DNA of 64,000 nucleotides from Thermosulfurimonas marina (GTDB lineage Bacteria > Desulfobacterota > Thermodesulfobacteria > Thermodesulfobacteriales > Thermodesulfobacteriaceae): the NCBI RefSeq assembly GCF_012317585.1, contig NZ_CP042909.1, positions 558,001 through 622,000 on the forward strand, in the 5' to 3' direction. Both the position numbers and the translations under genes were made by a program. This document shows positions 29,213 to 37,778 of this stretch, one piece after another. The notes below the pieces were generated by a model. The model ran no database searches. It was given only the letters and a program-made list of their open reading frames with translations, and was not told the origin of the DNA. Position 1 is the first letter of the stretch, and every line of letters starts with the position of its first letter.

Positions 29213-30315
29213 ATGACGATATCACCATTTTAGAGCTCCTGGGGGATTATCTTGAAGCCCTGGGCTACCGGGTCCTTCGAGCCGGAAACGGACGCGAAGG
29301 GCTGGAGTTGGCCCGGAAGCATCTTCCGGATCTCATCCTGCTGGATGTAATGATGCCCGAGATGTCGGGTTTTGAGGTCTGTCGGGAACTGAAACGGGAT
29401 CCGGAGACCACAGATATTCCGGTAGTCATGGTCACCGCCCTGGGCGAGGTGGAAGACCGGGTCCGGGCGCTGGAGGCCGGGGCCGACGACTTCCTTACCA
29501 AACCGGTGGCCCTCCCGGAGCTCAAGGCCCGGGTAAAGTCCCTCCTTGAGGTTAAGGCCTACCGGGACCACCTCAAACAACACAAGGCCGCCCTAGAAAG
29601 AGAAGTAGACCGCAAGACCCGGGAACTCCAGCGGGCCTTCGAGGCCCTGCGGGAGGCCCACCGCCGCATCAAGGAGCTTTCGCTAGAGGTCATTGTGCGG
29701 CTTTCTCGGGCCGCGGAATATCGCGACGAGCATACCGGAGAGCACATCTTGCGGATAGCCCATTATTCGGCCATGATCGCCCGCAAATTGGGGCTCAACG
29801 AAGAGGCGGTGGAAAGCATCCTCTATGCCGCTCCCCTTCACGATATCGGAAAGATCGGTATCCCGGACCAGATCCTCCTCAAGCCCGGCCCCCTCACCCC
29901 GGAAGAATGGGAGATCATGAAAAAGCATACCAAGATCGGGGCCGAGATCCTCAAGGGGACCCGAAGCGGTTTTGTAAGGGTGGGCGAGGTGGTGGCCCTC
30001 TATCATCACGAAAGGTGGGACGGCACCGGCTATCCCCAAGGCCTCAAGGGCCCCGAGATCCCCCTTGCGGCGAGGATTGTAGCGGTAGCCGATGTCTTTG
30101 ATGCCGTAACCAGTGACCGTCCTTACCGCAAGGCCATGAGCAACGAGGAAGCCTTTCGCATCATCGAGGAAGGTGCCGGTAGCCATTTTGACCCCCGGGT
30201 GGCCCGGGTCTTTCTCAAAAGCCGAGAAGAAATCCTCTTAATTCAGGAAAGGTTCCAGGATCGGGAACCCCCGAAACTCTATCAGCTGGTAAAAAGCCTC
30301 CGTGACCAAAGGTAG
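29122..30315 (+). CDS. Response regulator with HD-GYP phosphodiesterase output
   Basis: About 397 residues. Receiver domain with DDD acidic pocket, phospho-acceptor in LILLDVMMPEM and Lys in FLTKPV, then a coiled linker (HKAALEREVDRKTRELQRA in part) and a complete HD-GYP domain: HTGEH, HDIGKIGIPD, HHERWDGTGYPQG. HD-GYP proteins hydrolyse cyclic di-GMP. I use the ATG at 29122, which overlaps mobA by 91 bases, as the nearest start to the receiver; there is no ATG, GTG or TTG closer. The adjacent kinase gene, its likely partner, is broken, so its input may be lost. Confidence 0.92.
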   Translation: MEFLKHKLPGGSETDRSTASGKKAPLILCVDDDITILELLGDYLEALGYRVLRAGNGREGLELARKHLPDLILLDVMMPEMSGFEVCRELKRDPETTDIPVVMVTALGEVEDRVRALEAGADDFLTKPVALPELKARVKSLLEVKAYRDHLKQHKAALEREVDRKTRELQRAFEALREAHRRIKELSLEVIVRLSRAAEYRDEHTGEHILRIAHYSAMIARKLGLNEEAVESILYAAPLHDIGKIGIPDQILLKPGPLTPEEWEIMKKHTKIGAEILKGTRSGFVRVGEVVALYHHERWDGTGYPQGLKGPEIPLAARIVAVADVFDAVTSDRPYRKAMSNEEAFRIIEEGAGSHFDPRVARVFLKSREEILLIQERFQDREPPKLYQLVKSLRDQR

Positions 30316-31091
30316 ACCCTCTTGGGCCTCCCAAATAGGCGAAATCTTGGGAGAGTTGTTTCAGCGCTTAGAGGCCTCTCCGGGGATCTTCTATAACCAT
30401 CTCTGCGAGAGGATACGCCAGCTCTTTGAGGCCGATTTGGTATGGTTTGGGACAGTGGATGCCCAGGGAGAGGTGAAGCCCCGGGCCTTTTCCGGAAAAG
30501 AGGCCGGCTACCTCAGGGGTTTACAGATTAATATTCGGGATCCCCTCCTCTCCCAAGGCCCTACCGGCCAGGCCCTTCTCAAGAAAAATATAATGACCGA
30601 AAGTGACATCCTCCGGTCCCCTCGGTTTGCTCCCTGGCGCCAGAAGGCCTTGGCTTACGGATTTCGTTCCACGACCTGTCTTCCCCTATTTTTCGGGAAG
30701 AACCCTGCGGGACCCTCAACCTTTATTCTACTCGCCCCAAACATTTTTCCTCCCGGACCCTCCGTCAACTCACCCCCTATCTTCAGGTCCTGGGCTGTGC
30801 CGTAAAAACCTTCGAAGCCTTACAGAAAAAGCGGCTGGCCCTGGAAAAACTCCAAAGAAAGTGCCTGCGTCTTGAAGAGTGTCTGTATCTCCGGGAAAGC
30901 CGCATACGTTACTTGGAAGAGTTTCATCAACGCTGGCTAGCTGTTTTGGCCCATGAATTGCGCACTCCCCTTGCTACTATAGCTGGTTTTACCGAATTTC
31001 TCTTAGAAGAACTCCCCGGACCCCTGAATTCTCGACAGCGAGAAAAGCTCCTCCACATCCAGAAGGCTCGGGACAGCTCCTGGAAATATTA
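30302..31091 (+). pseudogene. GAF-sensor histidine kinase, 5' part; frameshifted and cut by IS630-type element
   Basis: Starts at GTG 30302, overlapping the regulator stop by 14 bases. A GAF domain reads in frame to TTCLPLFF, then frame is lost in the T5 run at 30689-30693; adding one T restores REEPCGTLNLYS and the rest of the GAF domain. The new frame continues through a coiled linker to the H-box AVLAHELRTPL. A second shift lies in the GGG at 31070-31072; adding one G gives KARGQLLEIL, which runs exactly across the insertion point into the 3' part. The gene is thus disrupted three times and cannot give a kinase. Either shift alone could be a sequencing error; the insertion cannot. Confidence 0.9.
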
Positions 31092-32192
31092 AGAGGTGCA
31101 GAAAATGTATGACATGAAAGAATTTTTGTGGTAGTCTTCCCCTATGAAAGACGCTCGCTATTTATCCCCAAAAGCTCAAGAAGCCATAAGACTTAGAGCC
31201 GTCCGAGCTGTCCTCAATGGCCAGTCTCAAACCCAGGTGGCTCAAACTTTTGGTGTGGCCAGAGGGACCATTTCAAGATGGCTCAAAATCTATCGGGAAA
31301 AAGGCGAAGAAGCCCTTTTGGCCAAACCTCGCGGACGACCTAAGGGAGGAAAGCTTAAGGGTTGGCAGGCGGCGCTGATTTGCAATCTCATAAGGGACAG
31401 ATGTCCAGACCAGATGAAGCTTCCCTTTGCTCTTTGGACTAGAGAGGCTGTGGGGCAGCTCATAGAGAGGAAGTTTGGGATCAAGCTATCGGTATGGACG
31501 GTAGGGCGGTATTTGAGGCGGTGGGGCTTTACGCCGCAGAAGCCTTTGAAGCGGGCCTATGAGCAGAATCCTAAGGAAGTAAAGGCGTGGCTTGAGGAGG
31601 AATATCCACGGATCAAGCAGAAGGCCCGAGAGGAAGGAGCGGAGATTTACTGGGGAGACGAGACAGGGATCAGGTCTGACCATCAGGCAGGAAGGAGTTG
31701 GGCCCCTAAGGGGGAAACACCGGTGGTGGAAGTAAGCGGCAAGCGATTTCAGTTCAACATGATATCGGCCATAAGCAACCGAGGGAAGATGAAATTCATG
31801 ATTTTTGGGGAGCGGTTTAATGCGGAGATATTTATCGAATTTTTACGAAGACTCATAAGATCCAACGAAAAAAGAAAGATATTTCTGATAGTTGACAATC
31901 ATAGGGTACATCATGCGAAGAAGGTGTCAAAGTGGGTGAGTAGACATAAAGAAGAGATAGAGATTTTCTTTTTACCGAAATACAGTCCGGAGCTGAATCC
32001 GGATGAATATCTGAATCAAGACGTGAAGACAAACGCAGTGGGAAGGAGGAGGTCCCGGACGAAAGAAGAATTGATGGGCAACGTGAGGAGCTATTTGATG
32101 AGCACGCAAAGGCAGCCAGAGATAGTGAAGAGTTACTTCCGTGCTCCGGCAGTCAGATATGCCATGTAATGTCACACATTAATTGCTCGGAT
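31092..32192 (+). mobile_element. IS630-family (Tc1/mariner-like) insertion sequence, 1101 bp
   Basis: Flanked by TA at 31090-31091 and 32193-32194, the TA duplication expected for IS630. The ends are imperfect inverted repeats: AGAGGTGCAGAAAATGTATG against ATCCGAGCAATTAATGTGTG, both followed by ACAT, 16 of 24 positions equal. Removing the element and one TA rejoins the host kinase as GAA ATA TTA ATA ATA GAA. It holds one intact transposase gene and looks complete. Confidence 0.9.
31144..32169 (+). CDS. IS630-family transposase
   Basis: 341 residues in one uninterrupted frame. An N-terminal helix-turn-helix (about 20-50, TQVAQTFGVARGTISRWL) binds the ends, a second winged-helix-like region follows (WTREAVGQLIE ... 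WTVGRYLRRWGF), and the DDE catalytic domain has Asp172 (YWGDETG), Asp251 (LIVDNHRVHH) and Glu288 in PELNPDEYLN, the family signature. Many IS630 members need a frameshift; this one does not. Start ATG at 31144. Confidence 0.95.
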   Translation: MKDARYLSPKAQEAIRLRAVRAVLNGQSQTQVAQTFGVARGTISRWLKIYREKGEEALLAKPRGRPKGGKLKGWQAALICNLIRDRCPDQMKLPFALWTREAVGQLIERKFGIKLSVWTVGRYLRRWGFTPQKPLKRAYEQNPKEVKAWLEEEYPRIKQKAREEGAEIYWGDETGIRSDHQAGRSWAPKGETPVVEVSGKRFQFNMISAISNRGKMKFMIFGERFNAEIFIEFLRRLIRSNEKRKIFLIVDNHRVHHAKKVSKWVSRHKEEIEIFFLPKYSPELNPDEYLNQDVKTNAVGRRRSRTKEELMGNVRSYLMSTQRQPEIVKSYFRAPAVRYAM

Positions 32193-33406
32193 TAATAATA
32201 GAAGAACTGCGCAAGACCGCTTCTTATACCAGAGAAAAATTCCTGGAGAGTCCTTTTTCCTTCAAAGCCTTGCTAGAAAGCCTCCTGGCCCGCTTTCGTT
32301 CCCGTATCCAGGAAAAAGGGCTCAAGGTGGTGGTAGAAGCCCCCGAGAATCTGGAGGGGCGGGGAGATCCGGTCCGTCTCAAAGAAGCCTTCCATCAACT
32401 TCTTTCCAACGCGGTAAAATTTTCCCCTCCCGGAGGAAATATTTATCTCCAGGTACAACCCCTTGAGGATCTCCGAGGCCGGAAATGGATCTCGGTAGAG
32501 GTCCGGGAAGAAGGACCGGGAATCCCTCCAGAACTAACCTTTCGGATCTTCGAGCCCTTTTTCCAGGGGAAAAGCCTTTACACCGCTAAACCCCAAGGGC
32601 TGGGGCTGGGCCTTCCCTTAGCCCGAGATCTCATTGAAGCCCACGGAGGGGCCCTTCTCTCCTTACCCTCCACTAAAGGGGCCCGCCTGGTGGTCTTCCT
32701 CTCGGAAACTCTTCTTCAAAGAAGGCCTGCTCCAGAAATTCTTGTTTCCGAAAACCGGCCAGAAGTGGCCTGGCGAGTGGCTTTTCTTTTCGCCACCGAA
32801 GGGCTACGCCCCATAGTAATCCCGGGGCTGGCCCTCCTTTACCAACATCTCCACCAAGATCCTTACGAAAAGCTCCTCGCCCTAGATCCTTGGGAAGCCG
32901 GTCCTGCCGCCTCAACCTTTCTCAGAAAAGTCTCCTCTTTGAGACTTCCTGTACTCTTTTATCGGGCCAGCTCTGAAGGCCGGATTTCTCTAGCCCTGGG
33001 AGCCAACTTTCTTTCCCTAGCCCCTCTTTCTTTTCCGGGGGTAAGAAGGCTCCTCCAGAGCTATTTAGAGCTTCTCGAGATGCGGCCGTCCAGCATTTTT
33101 CTTGCCAGAAGACCCCATCTTCTAAGAAAAGCCCGGCGTCTGGTCAAAGCCTTGGGGATAGAGCCTCTCGAAAGCCCTCTCGAGGCCGAGACCTTGGGGA
33201 TAGACCTGGGGCTTCCTGCAGAAGAATGGCTAACTCTTCTTCCCCTTCTCCCGCCTGCCAAACCCCTTTTTGCCCATCTGGATCAGAAGGGGCTGCTTCC
33301 TCTCGAGCCTTTCCAGGAAATCCCTCCAGAGGTCTTTCTGCGAGAGATCTCAAGGATTCTCGCTTTCCGCGAACCGGAAGTAGGCCGCACAGGCCCCCTC
33401 ACTTGA
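32193..33406 (+). pseudogene. Histidine kinase, 3' part: ATPase domain plus receiver-like tail
   Basis: Continues the gene broken at 31091. The end of the dimerisation helix (LIIEELRKTASYTREKF) leads to the HATPase domain: N-box QLLSNAVKFS, G1 EEGPGIPPE, F-box IFEPFFQG, G2 GLGLGLPLA. About 200 further residues follow (EILVSENRPEVAWRVAFLFATE in parts) that resemble degenerate receiver domains without a clear acceptor Asp. A TTG at 32183 inside the element could start translation but would yield no H-box. The end overlaps hypD on the other strand by 57 bases. It would have been a hybrid-like kinase feeding the upstream HD-GYP regulator. Confidence 0.87.
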
Positions 33407-34375
33407 AACCATACAGGGACCATAGGGGGTTTCTGGAGTGCAACGTTTGCCGAAAAGGGGGCATTCCGGAGGACGCTTTTGTCCCCGTAGGATCTTTCCA
33501 CAGGCACAACCCGGGGGCTCGGGAAGGGGTTTAGGTTCCAGGGAAAAGGTCTTTTCTGCGGAAAATTCCTCAAAATCCGGGGCCAGGGCTAGTTTGCTTC
33601 CGGGGATAAGGCCTAGACCCCGCCAGCGACCATCCACCGGCCGAAAGACCTCTTTAAGGAGGCGTTTTCCCCAGGGATTGCCCTCCGGCGTCACCACCCG
33701 CCGATACTGGATCTCTATGGTCGGCCGGCCGGATCGAGCCAACTCCAGAAGCCGAGCCAGGCCTTCCAGCATGTCCCGGGGCTCGAAGCCCGTAATAACC
33801 CCGGGGAGACCGAACTCCTCCGCGATGAAAGTATAGGGACGGGAGCCAATGACTGCGCTTACATGTCCGGGAAGAAGTAGCCCGTCGAGAGCCAATTCCG
33901 GATCGGAAAGGAGGGCCCGCAAAGGCGGGGGCATGATCCTCAAGGCCGAAAAGAAAAAGAAGTTCCTAAGCCTCCGCTTGCGGGCCTCCAGTAGGGCCAC
34001 TGCATGAGCCGGAGCCGTGGTTTCGAAGCCCACTCCGGCCAGAACGATCTTCTTTTCGGGCTCGGAGGCCGCAAGGTGTACGGCTTCCATAGGAGAATAG
34101 ATCAGGCGCACTCCACCGCCTTGGGCCCGGACTTCTCGCAGAGAGCCCTTGCTCCCTGGCACTTTGAGAAGATCTCCAAAGGCGCAGACCACCACCCCGG
34201 GTTTGCGGGCCACCTCTACCAGAAAATCCACCTCTTCGGGAGGCATGACACACACCGGACATCCCGGACCAGAAACCAATTCGACTTCCGGAGGGAGAAG
34301 CTTCCGGAGCCCAAAACGGAAAAAATTAACCGTGTGGGTTCCACAGACCTCCATAAAACGATAGACCCGTGCCAT
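33350..34375 (-). CDS. hypD: Hydrogenase maturation protein HypD
   Basis: 341 residues. Scaffold on which HypC-HypD builds the Fe(CN)2CO group of NiFe hydrogenases. Diagnostic segments are FMEVCGTHT near the N-terminus, SGPGCPVCVMP, GFETTAPAHAV, GLLLPGHVSAVIG, and the C-terminal cysteine set CACGKILRG ... CPLFGKRCTPETPYGPCMVSSEGACAAY that binds a 4Fe-4S cluster. All expected cysteines are there. No other hyp gene is in the window; it is coupled to the DUF72 gene, whose stop overlaps its start by one base. Confidence 0.96.
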   Translation of the reverse strand: MARVYRFMEVCGTHTVNFFRFGLRKLLPPEVELVSGPGCPVCVMPPEEVDFLVEVARKPGVVVCAFGDLLKVPGSKGSLREVRAQGGGVRLIYSPMEAVHLAASEPEKKIVLAGVGFETTAPAHAVALLEARKRRLRNFFFFSALRIMPPPLRALLSDPELALDGLLLPGHVSAVIGSRPYTFIAEEFGLPGVITGFEPRDMLEGLARLLELARSGRPTIEIQYRRVVTPEGNPWGKRLLKEVFRPVDGRWRGLGLIPGSKLALAPDFEEFSAEKTFSLEPKPLPEPPGCACGKILRGQKRPPECPLFGKRCTPETPYGPCMVSSEGACAAYFRFAESENP

Positions 34376-35154
34376 CAGTCAAGCGGCCTCCTAGCGAGTT
34401 CCGCCCAGGCCTCCTCCGGAAGCGGCCGCACGGGAAGGCCCAACAGGGCCTTAAGCCGTAGGGCATTTTCCGGGGCCCAGCCCAGGGCATCGTTATCAAA
34501 ATAAACATACACCCGTTGAACCGGAAAGGCGCGAATCCTTTCGGCCCAGGCCTTAAGTTCTTCGGGAGTGTAACAGGATCGATAAAGACGCCGAGAGCCG
34601 TGGAGACGGATATAGGTCCAGTCGGCGGTCAGGGCCAGAAGCAGGGAGGGATAACGACCGGCGGTGTCTGAAAGGCAAAGGGCCACCCCGTGGCGCCGCA
34701 ATCTCTTCAAGAAGTCCTCCTGATGAAAACTGGCATGCCGGATCTCCAAAGCCACCGGGAGATCCCGGGGAAGAGCCGCCAAAAAGGCCTCAAGCACCTC
34801 CGGCTGATAGGAAAGTGATGGGGGAAGCTGAAAAAGAATAGGGCCCAGCTTGGGCCGCAAGGGGGCCAAGGTCTCGTAAAACCGCTCAAGGGCCTCCTCC
34901 ACCCCCCGCAGCCTTTTCACGTGGGTGAGGTAACGGTGGGCCTTAACCGCAAAAAGAAAATCGTCCGGGGTTTCAGACACCCAACGGGCTAAGGTCTGAG
35001 GTTTGAGGGTGCCGTAAAAGGTGGCGTTTACTTCCACGGTATCAAAATATTGTGCGTAATAGCTCAGCCAGCGCCGGGGGAGAAGATCTCGGGGATAGAA
35101 GACCCCCCGCCAGTGCCGGTAATTCCAACCGGAAGTCCCGATACGGATCTCCAT
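34375..35154 (-). CDS. DUF72 (YecE-like) TIM-barrel protein
   Basis: 259 residues. Begins with the family hallmark IRIGTSGWNYRHWRGVFYP, then YFDTVEVNATFYG, FAVKAHRYLTH and near the end VYVYFDNDALGWAPENA, all typical of DUF72. The family has a TIM-barrel fold and no agreed biochemical role; structural resemblance to nucleases has been suggested. It forms a two-gene unit with hypD. Its -10-like TATAAT (35182-35177) overlaps the divergent rpsT promoter. Confidence 0.92.
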   Translation of the reverse strand: MEIRIGTSGWNYRHWRGVFYPRDLLPRRWLSYYAQYFDTVEVNATFYGTLKPQTLARWVSETPDDFLFAVKAHRYLTHVKRLRGVEEALERFYETLAPLRPKLGPILFQLPPSLSYQPEVLEAFLAALPRDLPVALEIRHASFHQEDFLKRLRRHGVALCLSDTAGRYPSLLLALTADWTYIRLHGSRRLYRSCYTPEELKAWAERIRAFPVQRVYVYFDNDALGWAPENALRLKALLGLPVRPLPEEAWAELARRPLD

Positions 35155-35155
35155 A

Positions 35156-35184
35156 TTGACACCTTCCCCAAAGGAAATTATAGA
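35156..35184 (+). promoter_or_regulatory. Sigma70-type promoter of rpsT
   Basis: TTGACA (35156-35161), 17-base spacer, TATAGA (35179-35184); start near 35191, leader about 30 bases with SD AAGGAGGG at 35206-35213. A minus-strand TATAAT at 35182-35177 may serve the divergent DUF72 gene, although its -35 is poor. Confidence 0.82.
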
Positions 35185-35220
35185 TTTTATGCACCAAGAA
35201 ACCAGAAGGAGGGATTAGTC

Positions 35221-35505
35221 TTGCCGCTGCACAAATCCGCTGCCAAGGCTTTACGTCAGAGCGAAAAGAGGCGCCTGCGTAACAAGGCTATTAAGACCAG
35301 GGTAAAGACGGCCACCAAGAAGTTTTTGCGGGTTTTGGAGGAAGGAGACCTGGCCCGGGCTGAAGAGGCCTTTCGGGAGGCCCAGAGCATTATTCAGCGG
35401 GCGGCCTCTAAAGGGACCCTTCACTGGCGTACGGCCGCCCGTAAGATTTCGCGTTTGGCGGCCAAGCTCAATGCGCGCCGGGCCGCTCTTTCCGGTCAGG
35501 CTTAA
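35221..35505 (+). CDS. rpsT: 30S ribosomal protein S20
   Basis: 94 residues starting at TTG 35221 (read M-P-L-H-K-S-A-A-K), seven bases after SD AAGGAGGG. Basic helical bundle protein that binds 16S rRNA; the pattern KSAAKALRQSEKRRLRNKA and the C-terminal KGTLHWRTAARKISRLAAKL are standard for S20. A non-ATG start is also known in other rpsT genes, where it serves autogenous control, so the TTG may be meaningful. Followed by tRNA-Ala after six bases. Confidence 0.95.
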   Translation: MPLHKSAAKALRQSEKRRLRNKAIKTRVKTATKKFLRVLEEGDLARAEEAFREAQSIIQRAASKGTLHWRTAARKISRLAAKLNARRAALSGQA

Positions 35506-35511
35506 TCTGGT

Positions 35512-35587
35512 GGGGATGTAGCTCAGTTGGGAGAGCGCCAGAATCGCAATCTGGAGGTCGGGGGTTCGAATCCCCCCATCTCCACCA
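35512..35587 (+). tRNA. tRNA-Ala (anticodon CGC)
   Basis: Acceptor GGGGATG/CATCTCC with one G-T pair, D-arm GCTC-AGTTGGGA-GAGC, anticodon loop ATCGCAA in a CCAGA/TCTGG stem, T-loop TTCGAAT, encoded CCA. Reads GCG codons. Confidence 0.96.
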
Positions 35588-35608
35588 ATCCTCTGTAAGT
35601 TTTCCCCA

Positions 35609-35626
35609 AGGATTTCTTGAAATCCT
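35609..35626 (+). terminator. Weak candidate terminator after tRNA-Ala
   Basis: AGGATTT-CTTG-AAATCCT stem of seven pairs, followed by CTACCCTCTTT; the U-run is poor. The rest of 35588-35725 (138 bases) shows no gene or convincing RNA motif. Confidence 0.3.
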
Positions 35627-35725
35627 CTACCCTCTTTGAGGAAAGCCTTCGATGCAAGGACCTCCTTAGGCCCATTCTAAGGAGAGGCAAACTCGAGGAA
35701 AGCGGATAAGCGCAAAGGGAAAGCT

Positions 35726-35764
35726 TGGTGGGCCGCCCAGGACTCGAACCTGGAACCTATGGAT
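35726..35764 (-). pseudogene. 3' remnant of a tRNA gene (probably tRNA-Lys)
   Basis: On the minus strand the sequence reads ATCCATAGGTTCCAGG, then T-loop TTCGAGT, CCTGG, acceptor strand GCGGCCC and ACCA. This is the 3' side of the anticodon stem, variable loop, complete T-arm and acceptor end of a tRNA. The 5' half is missing: upstream of the break the sequence belongs to a transposase frame. ATCCATAGGT resembles tRNA-Lys; the amino acid is a guess because the anticodon is lost. It may mark an old integration into a tRNA gene. Confidence 0.8.
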
Positions 35765-36981
35765 GGAAGGAGACAGTCTATCGGCCGGAGTTTGAAAGGC
35801 TTAAGCTACACCATTTCTACCGGGCTCTTGATTTTCTGGCCGATCATAAGGAGGAAATAGAGGAGAAGCTTTTTGAGAGGATAAGGGATCTATTTCATTT
35901 GGAGCTTGATTTGGTGTTTTGGGACACGGCGAGCGTGTATTTTGAGGGGAGAGGGGCGGAGGGGTTTTGCGAGTATGGATTTTCGAAGGATCATCGTCCG
36001 GACAGGGTGCAGGTGATATTGGGGTTTCTTATGACGCGGGAGGGGATACCGATAGCCCACGAGGTATTTCCGGGGGCTACGGCGGACGTAGAGACCTTTC
36101 GGGTGGTGCTAAAAGACTTACAGAATCGGTTCAGGATAAGGCGGGTCATTCTTGTGGCGGACCGGGGGATGGTGAGTCGGGAGGTGTTAAAGGAGATAGA
36201 GGCTATGGGGCTTGAGTACTTGGTGGGGGTGAGGATGCGGAGGCTCAGGGCCATGAAGGAAGTGCTGGGCAGAGGGGGGCGTTTTCGGGAGGTGAAGGGT
36301 AACCTTAAGGTGAAGGAAGTCTGGCATGAGGGGAGGCGTTATCTGATTTGTTTCAATCCGGAGGAGGCGGAGAGGGAGAGGCTTTCCCGTGAGGAGATGG
36401 TAGGGAAGCTTGAGGAGAAGCTCAAGGCCGGGGGTCTTAAGGGGCTTATAGGGAACCGGGGTTATCGTCGGTATTTGAAGGTGGAGGGGAGTTCGGCGGT
36501 TGTTGATCGGGAGGTTTTGGAGGAGGAGGCTAGATATGATGGGAAGTATGTGCTTGAGACGAATGCGGGGTTAAGTGTGGAGGAGGCGGCTTTGGCGTAT
36601 AGGGGACTTTGGCAGGTAGAGAGGGCCTTTCGGGAGATGAAAAGCGGTCTGGATCTTAGGCCGGTGTATCACTGGACGGAGAAGCGGATTCGGGGGCACA
36701 TCATGGTATGTTTTTTGGCCTTTGTGCTGGAGGTGGTGCTGATGAGGAGGCTGAGGGAGGTTGGCTACGAGGGAAGTTATCAGGAGGTGATGACGGATCT
36801 TGAGCGGCTTAAGGCGGTGGAGGTTACGGTGGATGGGAGGAATTACTTGGTGAGGACGGAACTTGAGGGGAAGGCCTATGAGGTATTCAAGGCGGTGGGG
36901 ATAAGGGTACCAGGGAGGGTTCTTGAGGTGGGAGGAGAGGATGTTGTGGAACGCGGGGGTAGTATGCCCGGAAACCGTTGA
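35765..36981 (+). pseudogene. IS1634-family transposase lacking its N-terminus
   Basis: About 405 residues of a DDE transposase that is usually 550 or more. It starts abruptly at VYRPEFERLKLHHFYRALDF. Present are the first catalytic region FWDTASVYFEG, the second VILVADRGMVS and the third, YRGLWQVERAFREMKS, with the Y-x2-R-like/E/K signature. No stop or frameshift occurs after the truncation. The open frame reaches back through the tRNA remnant, where it reads GRPGLEPGTYG, a well-known artefact of translating tRNA sequence; that part is not protein. Probably inactive. Confidence 0.82.
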
Positions 36982-37025
36982 TACAAGCGAATTTTTTTGC
37001 CCGGGGTGTCAAAGTTGAGTTAGAC
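35765..37025 (+). mobile_element. 5'-truncated IS1634-type (IS4-like) element
   Basis: The left boundary is where the tRNA remnant stops; no left inverted repeat is present. The right end is placed near GTGTCAAAGTTGAGTTAGAC (about 37008-37027), which looks like a terminal repeat, but without the left copy this cannot be checked. The joint with the tRNA fragment suggests that deletion or recombination removed the first part of the element. Confidence 0.6.
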
Positions 37026-37083
37026 CCCCCTTTGGGAAGGCCTACCTGTCAGATTAAGTCTGAGCTAATGCATTTAAGGGGAC

Positions 37084-37776
37084 TCAAGGGGTGGAGCTTT
37101 TTTCCAGACTTTTCAGGAAGTCCAGGACCTCTTCATAATCTAAGTCGTACCAGTTCTGGTAGGCGTCGGCCACCGCGAAATAGGGACCGGAGCGGACATT
37201 GGGACAGTAGATTTCGTCCACCTGGGGCTCTAGGAGCTCTAGACTCCTTTCCGAGGCCGTGGGGACCGCCACGATGACTTTGGAGACCCCCTTGCGGCGC
37301 ACCATCTGGACCCCGGCCAGCATGGTAAAACCCGAGGCCAGCCCGTCGTCTACGAGAAGGACGGTCTTCCCTGAAAGGTCCGGATAAGGACGCCCCCCGC
37401 GAAGTAGCCGATTGCGTTTTTGGAGTTCCTCCCTGGCCCTCTCCCGGGCCCAGGCGAGATCCTCCTCCGTGAGGCGGAAATAGCGCATGGCCTCCCGGTT
37501 CACCAGGAGATCTCCCTCTATAGTCAAAGCCCCGAAGCCGGCCTCCGGATTCCAGGGGAGGGGGAGCTTTTTGACCAGAAGGAGATCCAGGGGCCACTTC
37601 AGGGCCCGGGCCACCTCCACCGCCACCGGGACCCCGCCGGCCGGAATGGCCAGGATCCAGCCCGGCGGGCCTTTTTCATAGGCCGGCCGTAACATTTCCG
37701 CCAACCGGCGGCCGGCCTCCGTCCGGTCGCGAAATACATGAATCCGGTTTCGATAACGTGGATCTTCAAAAATCAA
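37084..37776 (-). CDS. Phosphoribosyltransferase-domain protein
   Basis: 230 residues. PRTase fold with the PRPP-binding loop VLLVDDGLASGFTM (about 140-153) and a glycine-rich N-terminal loop ILAIPAGGVPVA. It matches the stand-alone 'phosphoribosyltransferase' family often seen next to dienelactone-hydrolase or erythromycin-esterase-like genes; substrate unknown. The mid-region GFGALTIEGDLLVN is typical of that family. It follows dapA with two bases between, so both are likely one transcript. Its 3' end faces the IS1634 remnant. Confidence 0.85.
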   Translation of the reverse strand: MIFEDPRYRNRIHVFRDRTEAGRRLAEMLRPAYEKGPPGWILAIPAGGVPVAVEVARALKWPLDLLLVKKLPLPWNPEAGFGALTIEGDLLVNREAMRYFRLTEEDLAWARERAREELQKRNRLLRGGRPYPDLSGKTVLLVDDGLASGFTMLAGVQMVRRKGVSKVIVAVPTASERSLELLEPQVDEIYCPNVRSGPYFAVADAYQNWYDLDYEEVLDFLKSLEKSSTP

Positions 37777-37778
37777 AG

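Noticed and set aside
35675-35725. GGCAAA ... GCGCAAAG pattern resembling a cyclic di-GMP (GEMM) riboswitch core
   Set aside because: The stems needed between and around the two conserved strings do not pair, and no gene follows that it could regulate.
35725-35764. Possible protein start reading GRPGLEPGTYG before the IS1634 frame
   Set aside because: The residues come from reverse-strand tRNA sequence, so the frame is not a real N-terminus.
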